Of a DNA stretch of 11,609 nucleotides, positions 7,762 through 11,609 are shown one piece after another. The notes beneath the pieces are model-generated. The model did no database searches. It saw only the letters and a list, made by a program, of their open reading frames with translations, and was not told where the DNA came from. Location of the stretch: NCBI RefSeq assembly GCF_000723165.1, contig NZ_HG322949.1:3395380-3406988 (forward strand). Reading direction: 5' to 3'. The first letter of the stretch is position 1, and every line of letters starts with the position of its first letter. The DNA is from Janthinobacterium agaricidamnosum NBRC 102515 = DSM 9628. GTDB lineage: Bacteria > Pseudomonadota > Gammaproteobacteria > Burkholderiales > Burkholderiaceae_D. The position numbers and the translations under genes were made by a program.

Positions 7762-7855
7762 TCCGGTTTCATTAACTGAACAAGCTCAATAGCATGCTGC
7801 CCAGGCATAGTGATGTTGCACGGCGAACGGCTGCTTTTTTCCTCTTCCACGCACC

Positions 7856-8653
7856 ATGACCATGCCTGACTCCCGTTCTCAACGTTCGGCCAAGCGCCCG
7901 CCTGTGGCGCTGTTTATTTCAGACCTGCATTTGCAAGCGTCGCATCCGCGCACCAGCAAGGCGTTCCTGGATTTCCTGCGCCAGCATGCGATGGCGGCAC
8001 GGGAACTGTATTTACTCGGCGACTTGTTCGAATATTGGGCCGGCGACGACGACCTGTCCGATCCGTTCAATCAAGCAATAGCGGCAGCGCTGCGCGCCGT
8101 CAGCGATGCCGGCGTGGCCATTTATTGGCTGGCTGGCAATCGCGACTTCTTGCTCGGTCCGGGCTTCGCCGCGCAAACCGGCGCCGCCGCGCTGTCAGAA
8201 CCGCATGTAGCGACCATCGCCGGCAAAACAATCGTGCTACTGCATGGCGACGCCGAATGCACCGGCGATATCAAATACATGGAATTCCGCGCCAAGGTGC
8301 GCCAAGCCGCATGGCAACAACAATTCCTGTCGATGCCGCTGGCTCAGCGCAAGGCGATCATCGCCGGATTGCGTAACGACAGCCGCGAAGAACAAGGCGA
8401 AAAAAGTTACGCGACTCTCGATGTGGCGCCCGATGCGGTACGCCAGGTATTCGACCGCAGCGGCGCCGTCGTGATGATCCACGGCCACACCCACCGCCCG
8501 GCATTGCACCGCGACGGCGCGACGCTGCGCTATGTGCTGCCCGACTGGGAATGCGATACCGCACCCGGCGAACAACGGCGCGGCGGCTGGATCGCGGTCG
8601 ATGCGCAAGGCGAGATCACGCGCCACGACCTGGATGGCGCCTTGCTGTCCTGA
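7856..8653 (+). CDS. lpxH: UDP-2,3-diacylglucosamine diphosphatase
   Basis: LpxH hydrolyses UDP-2,3-diacylglucosamine to lipid X and UMP, the fourth step of lipid A synthesis, at the inner face of the cytoplasmic membrane. The 265 residues show the metallophosphoesterase metal ligands in order: DLH (Asp23, His25), GDLFEYW (Asp56), GNRD (Asn95), HGD (His130) and HGHTHRP (His209, His211). The E. coli CTDD motif after HGD reads CTGD here (Gly137), keeping the second Asp and the Tyr at 141. About 15 extra polar residues precede the fold compared with E. coli (240 residues). No clear SD is visible; the ATG at 7862 is an alternative start two codons in. The presence of lpxH (not lpxI or lpxG) fits a beta/gammaproteobacterium. 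Confidence 0.94.
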   Translation: MTMPDSRSQRSAKRPPVALFISDLHLQASHPRTSKAFLDFLRQHAMAARELYLLGDLFEYWAGDDDLSDPFNQAIAAALRAVSDAGVAIYWLAGNRDFLLGPGFAAQTGAAALSEPHVATIAGKTIVLLHGDAECTGDIKYMEFRAKVRQAAWQQQFLSMPLAQRKAIIAGLRNDSREEQGEKSYATLDVAPDAVRQVFDRSGAVVMIHGHTHRPALHRDGATLRYVLPDWECDTAPGEQRRGGWIAVDAQGEITRHDLDGALLS

Positions 8654-8724
8654 TACCGCCAGCCGCATTACATCGGCCTCGTCATGGGCGGCGATGGCTG
8701 CGCTTACGCCCCCCATGCCATGGA

Positions 8725-9972
8725 TCAGGGCGCGGCCACCTGCAGCACGGCATTCGGCGTGGTGCCATACAGCACCCCCTTCGAATACGCCAGGCCCATC
8801 AAGCCCGGATTACCCCAGAGCAAGTTGGGTACCGACACCACGCCGGCGGCACTGATCTTGCGCAGCGCGCCTTGTCCGCTGAGGTAAAGATTGCCGGCAT
8901 CGTCGGCGCTCATCCAGTCATCCCCGTAATAGCCGAAAGTGGCGCTGCGCGGCCCGCCCAGGCTGTCCCCAGCCTTGCCGGGCGTTCCCGCGAACAGCGA
9001 CAACAGGCCCGACGGGTTCAATTGGTACACCGCCAGCAAGCCGGCATCGGAAATATACAAATTACCGCTGCGGTCAAAGGCCAGGCTGGACGCCAGGAAA
9101 GCGCTGCTGATATACACATTGCCCAGCGCGTCGACGGCTGGCTGGGTGCCCGGATTCAGACGCGCCGCGCCAGCCTGGCCGTCCGCATAGGTCAACGTCA
9201 GCGGGGTCGCGGCCAGCGTCGTCACTTGCCCATCCAGCGTCACCTTGCGCAGCACGCCATAGCTATTGTCCGTGACCGCCAGATTGCCGTCCGGCCCCAT
9301 CGCCAGCGCGCCCAGGTTGCTGAAGCTTGCGGCGGCGCCCAGGCCATCAAGATTGCCGCGCTTGCCGTTATTATCATTGAACGTGCCGGCCAGCGTGGTG
9401 ATGGCTCCCGCAGGCGTAATCTTGCGCACGGCAGTGTAGTCGCTGACATAAAAATTGCCCGCCGCATCGCGTTTCAAGCCACGCGGGATGATGAAAGGGG
9501 CATTCACAGACTGTCCGCCGGCAAAATACGCCACGCTGCCCGCATGGAATTTCAAGATGGCCCGCGGCCTGCCGCCGCCGATGAAATACAGGTCGCCGCA
9601 GGGATCGGCGAGCAAATCGTACACCGCCCCGATATCGGAAAACGGTGCGCCGGTGTCCGATTGCCCATACTTCAGCGCGGTGCTGACCTGCCCGGCCGGC
9701 GTCACGCGACGTATCGATTGCTGGCCGCCGACCAGATAATTGCCGTTGCTGTCCAGCGCAAGCCCGTAGACGGCGTCAAATAGCGCGGTATTACCGTTGC
9801 CATCCACGATAGATCTGGCAGGGTTTGGCAACCAGCTGCAATACGCTCCCTGCCGGCCGGCCACCGTGCTGACCACACCGGCCATCATCACCCGGCGCAG
9901 CAAGCTATTACAGGTATCGCTGACGATCAGGCTGCCATCGCGGTCCAGCAATAATCGCGAATAACGGTTCAT
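8725..9972 (-). CDS. NHL-repeat (beta-propeller) protein; N-terminus apparently lost by frameshift
   Basis: The 415 residues consist almost wholly of repeats of the pattern hydrophobic-Asp-x-x-Gly-Asn-hydrophobic-Tyr-hydrophobic-x-Asp, then hRKhTPAG.hTTLAG, typical of NHL units. Clear copies begin near residues 7, 68, 117, 164, 221, 296 and 353, with a degenerate half copy near 277. Such proteins fold as beta-propellers, usually secreted or periplasmic, binding ligands or partners; no enzyme site is visible. The ATG at 9972 has no SD and begins inside the first repeat with no signal peptide. A signal-like sequence is encoded just upstream in another frame (to 10096), suggesting a one-base frameshift, so this may be a pseudogene. 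It converges on lpxH with a 71-bp gap lacking an obvious terminator. The function is unknown. Confidence 0.75.
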   Translation of the reverse strand: MNRYSRLLLDRDGSLIVSDTCNSLLRRVMMAGVVSTVAGRQGAYCSWLPNPARSIVDGNGNTALFDAVYGLALDSNGNYLVGGQQSIRRVTPAGQVSTALKYGQSDTGAPFSDIGAVYDLLADPCGDLYFIGGGRPRAILKFHAGSVAYFAGGQSVNAPFIIPRGLKRDAAGNFYVSDYTAVRKITPAGAITTLAGTFNDNNGKRGNLDGLGAAASFSNLGALAMGPDGNLAVTDNSYGVLRKVTLDGQVTTLAATPLTLTYADGQAGAARLNPGTQPAVDALGNVYISSAFLASSLAFDRSGNLYISDAGLLAVYQLNPSGLLSLFAGTPGKAGDSLGGPRSATFGYYGDDWMSADDAGNLYLSGQGALRKISAAGVVSVPNLLWGNPGLMGLAYSKGVLYGTTPNAVLQVAAP

Positions 9973-9975
9973 CTT

Positions 9976-10096
9976 GAAACTGGCCGCCGCCGCGCTGCTC
10001 AGCGCCGAGCAGCGCGGCGGCCATCAAGGCACCGCCGCGGCGGGCCAGCGTCAGCAAAGCCGGGCGAACAGGCCTTGCACAGTCTATAACAATCAT
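9976..10096 (-). pseudogene. Out-of-frame signal-peptide segment of the NHL-repeat gene
   Basis: From the ATG at 10094-10096 the minus strand encodes MIVIDCARPVRPALLTLARR then GGALMAAALLG, a basic region and hydrophobic start of a signal peptide. It then runs into unrelated sequence in this frame. Removing one base near 10003 joins ALMAAALLG to LSSAAAASF and then to the NHL repeats: a normal signal peptide with an Ala-rich cleavage region directly before repeat one. The other frame has a stop (TGA near 10027), so the long frame cannot supply this start itself. Either the gene is broken or the read/assembly has an indel. No convincing SD precedes 10096. Confidence 0.55.
9986..10021. repeat. 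Perfect 15-bp inverted repeat with 6-base loop at the frameshift point
   Basis: The arms 9986-10000 (GCCGCCGCGCTGCTC) and 10007-10021 (GAGCAGCGCGGCGGC) are exact reverse complements around AGCGCC (10001-10006). It lies in what should be the hydrophobic core of the signal peptide of the NHL gene. No T tract follows on either strand, so it is not a terminator. Its loop is where the two reading frames have to be joined. Confidence 0.9.
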
Positions 10097-10125
10097 TTTG
10101 GGCGGCTGAAAAAAAATGGTCCGCC

Positions 10126-10154
10126 AGTATTGGCTACTTTTTGAGTATTTACAA
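10126..10154 (-). promoter_or_regulatory. Weak candidate promoter for the NHL-repeat gene
   Basis: On the minus strand TTGTAA (10149-10154) and AATACT (10126-10131) are 17 bases apart, each with four of six consensus matches. Transcription would start near 10119, about 23 nt before the ATG at 10096. The surrounding sequence is AT-rich, so a chance match is quite possible. Confidence 0.25.
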
Positions 10155-10961
10155 CATATAAAAATTGCGAACCTGCAAATCGGCTAACCACCATGCCAGG
10201 ATGCCGCCATGGGTGGCCAGACATATCGTACTTGCATTCGGATCCCGGATCGCAAGGTCGCCAGCAGCATGAAATTTTTCTCTGGAGAATCAATACTCCA
10301 AACAAATATTACCAATAATTTAATCATCAATTTTATTGCTATTAAGTCGATAGTTATTTCTGACGCCAATCATCGCGGTTGATGAAAATTTTATTCACTA
10401 CCTGCTCGATAGTTAATACAAACTCAGCAATAAGTTAATTATTCATCTATTATTTCATTCACCAAAAATCGCAATAAATCCAAAAAACAACAACTATCAA
10501 ATCCGTAGGAAGGCGATAAAAGTGTTGAATTAAGTTAATGTAAATTTTATTTCAATGTTTTATACGAAAAAATCCAGATAATTGAAAATTGGTGACAATC
10601 CGTGATATTTGCACAAAATGTTTTTGCCAGAATATAGATTATAGGAAATAGACAAAAGAGAATGACTAGTTCCAAAAAAGAAACATCAGTCACTCGACCA
10701 TATCATTTCGTCCACTCCAGGACGTGCCTTTCAGGCATGAATCAGGCTGTACAAGGATAAACGGGAGGGCCCAAATAAATGCCCGCGCTTGCCAACCAAT
10801 AGCATCACTGCCTGGCTTCCATGACGAAGCGCCAATTCAGGTAATGAGACTGCCATTCCGCAGCTTCTCATTAAACAATGTTGATATTTTTTCACTTCGT
10901 CATTCGCCCGGTAAACGCAATGGCCACGGAGAAAAAAGCACGGGTCGTACATTCAACAATA

Positions 10962-10989
10962 TTGATTGAAATATTGAAAAACCTACATT
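10962..10989 (+). promoter_or_regulatory. Weak candidate promoter for the gene at 11017
   Basis: TTGATT (10962-10967) and TACATT (10984-10989) lie 16 bases apart and would start transcription near 10996, giving a leader of about 20 nt that just includes the ribosome binding site. Other AT-rich matches exist further upstream, for example TATAGA near 10634, so this is only one of several options. Confidence 0.25.
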
Positions 10990-11016
10990 ATTCGGACTAC
11001 CTCTCAGGAGATTAAA

Positions 11017-11609
11017 ATGGCCACCTCCCCTAAACAAGTTCCAGCTAATAACGCCGCCGCAGGCACCATCGACGGTTCCCGTCCGAATAGCGACATGGCG
11101 CGCGATCAGGCCGCCAGCGGCAATGCCAGACAAGCCAGCCGGGGCGGACGCAAACCCGGCGAAGAAAACGAAGACGAGCTGCTTGAAAACCGGCATGAGG
11201 ACGGTGCGGTACCGCTCGACAATGTAGTCGAAGTCCAGGGCGTATCGGATGGCGCAGCGTTGTCAGAAGGCGCCATGGCCGCCAGCGCACTGGGTGTCGC
11301 TGGCGCCGCGATAGCCGGCGGCAGCGGCGGCGCGGCTGGCGCAGGCGCGCCGGGCAGCGGCTCGGCCGATATCGGCAACGCCAGCGAAGGCGTGGCCGCT
11401 GGCAATGCCGACGCAGGCGCCGGTCAGGCAGGCGCAGCTGTACCCGCAAGCAGCACCGTTGAAGTCAGCGGCGCCGCAGGCGCTCCTTCAGCCGGTGGAA
11501 TCGGTGGAGCTGGCGTCGGCGCCGGAGTGGGTGGCTTGACCACCGGCGGCATGCTGGCTGTCGGCGCCGGTGCGATCGGCGCCGCCGCCGCGGCAGGCGG
11601 CGGCGGTGG
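11017..11609 (+). CDS. N-terminus of a Gly/Ala-rich protein, possibly a large secreted adhesin (partial)
   Basis: The ATG at 11017 follows CAGGAG (11005-11010) with six bases between, the best ribosome binding site in this part of the window. The frame stays open for 197 codons to the window edge. Residues 1-48 are polar and basic, 49-62 very acidic (EENEDELLEN and following), and 85-197 are Gly/Ala-rich low complexity with two hydrophobic stretches (86-110, and 161-193 ending GAIGAAAAAGGGG). There is no classical N-terminal signal peptide. A polar head and a hydrophobic Gly/Ala segment ending in a poly-Gly run resemble N-termini of very large Ig-like/cadherin-repeat adhesins of Burkholderiales, normally exported by a type I system. 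That assignment rests on this resemblance and the long upstream region; no adhesin repeat is visible yet. A different Gly-rich surface or structural protein remains possible. Confidence 0.6.
   Translation, partial: MATSPKQVPANNAAAGTIDGSRPNSDMARDQAASGNARQASRGGRKPGEENEDELLENRHEDGAVPLDNVVEVQGVSDGAALSEGAMAASALGVAGAAIAGGSGGAAGAGAPGSGSADIGNASEGVAAGNADAGAGQAGAAVPASSTVEVSGAAGAPSAGGIGGAGVGAGVGGLTTGGMLAVGAGAIGAAAAAGGGG

Larger units (their letters stand above)
10097..11016. other. Long non-coding, AT-rich intergenic region upstream of the presumed adhesin gene
   Basis: About 920 bp without a convincing gene; the short open frames have no family resemblance and no good SD. G+C falls to about 28% across 10321-10680 (hand count), against more than 60% in neighbouring genes. 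Short motifs recur: TCGATAGTTA at 10347-10356 and 10406-10415, and TAAGTTAAT at 10431-10439 and 10531-10539, exactly 100 bp apart. Near 10955-10980 there is a CAATAT/ATATTG inverted repeat. The right part (10700-10950) returns to intermediate composition. It probably holds the regulatory sequences of the gene at 11017 and could attract H-NS-like silencers; this is inferred from composition only. Confidence 0.6.

Noticed and set aside
8654..8724. Terminator between the convergent lpxH and NHL genes
   Set aside because: Only a bulged hairpin (about 8671-8696) without a T tract on either side can be drawn.
8551..9783. 410-codon plus-strand open frame running from lpxH through the NHL gene
   Set aside because: The minus strand holds regular NHL repeats with conserved spacing, so this frame is their shadow; it also overlaps the lpxH end out of frame.
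10093..10369. Short minus-strand open frames (70 and 61 aa) upstream of the NHL gene, one overlapping its possible ATG
   Set aside because: No family resemblance, no SD, and located in low-G+C sequence where base composition looks non-coding.
10281..10700. CRISPR array or origin of replication in the AT-rich stretch
   Set aside because: The recurrent motifs are only 9-10 bp, occur twice each and have no regular spacer structure; no DnaA-box cluster or iteron series was seen.
10724..10969. 81-codon plus-strand open frame before the presumed adhesin gene
   Set aside because: GTG start with an AGGA only two bases away, no recognisable features, and composition unlike a protein of this genome.
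11017..11475. LapA-type retention module with LapG cleavage site, suggested by di-alanine motifs such as AAAG (13-16) and GAAG (152-155)
   Set aside because: The conserved LapA N-terminal module preceding the cleavage site is not visible, and di-alanines are expected by chance in such Ala/Gly-rich sequence.

Overview
The window is a piece of a G+C-rich chromosome from a betaproteobacterium, most likely Oxalobacteraceae (Janthinobacterium/Duganella/Massilia-like). This placement is an inference. It rests on protein similarity recalled from memory and on the block cysS - DNA glycosylase - accA - tilS - lysC - tRNA-Ser(GCU), next to ppiA - ppiB - lpxH, which is a familiar housekeeping arrangement in Burkholderiales. 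No database search was possible.

Layout. Positions 1-6300 are read on the minus strand: cysS (4906-6297), an AlkA-type glycosylase whose start overlaps the cysS stop, accA, tilS, lysC and then tRNA-Ser(GCU) at 33-126, with a terminator-like hairpin at the left edge. A divergent promoter region at about 6300-6580 separates this from a plus-strand group: an exported cyclophilin (ppiA), its cytoplasmic paralogue (ppiB) and lpxH. All of these are core genes for translation (Cys-tRNA synthesis, tRNA-Ile lysidine modification, tRNA-Ser), fatty acid and lipid A synthesis (AccA, LpxH), aspartate-family amino acids, DNA repair and protein folding.

Right of lpxH the content becomes accessory. A convergent minus-strand gene (8725-9972) encodes a protein of NHL-type repeats. 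Its signal-peptide coding segment lies upstream in another reading frame (to 10096), so the gene looks frameshifted, exactly at a perfect 15-bp inverted repeat. Then come about 920 bp without a convincing gene, including a strongly AT-rich core (about 28% G+C by hand count over 10321-10680). After this, a plus-strand gene with a very good ribosome binding site starts at 11017 and runs off the window. Its visible 197 residues are an acidic/polar head followed by Gly/Ala-rich low-complexity sequence, which resembles the N-terminus of a giant secreted adhesin.

I did not find a clearly new system. The most rewarding items are the frameshift-plus-palindrome in the NHL gene, the AT-rich control region with the presumed adhesin gene behind it, and a likely internal translation start inside lysC.
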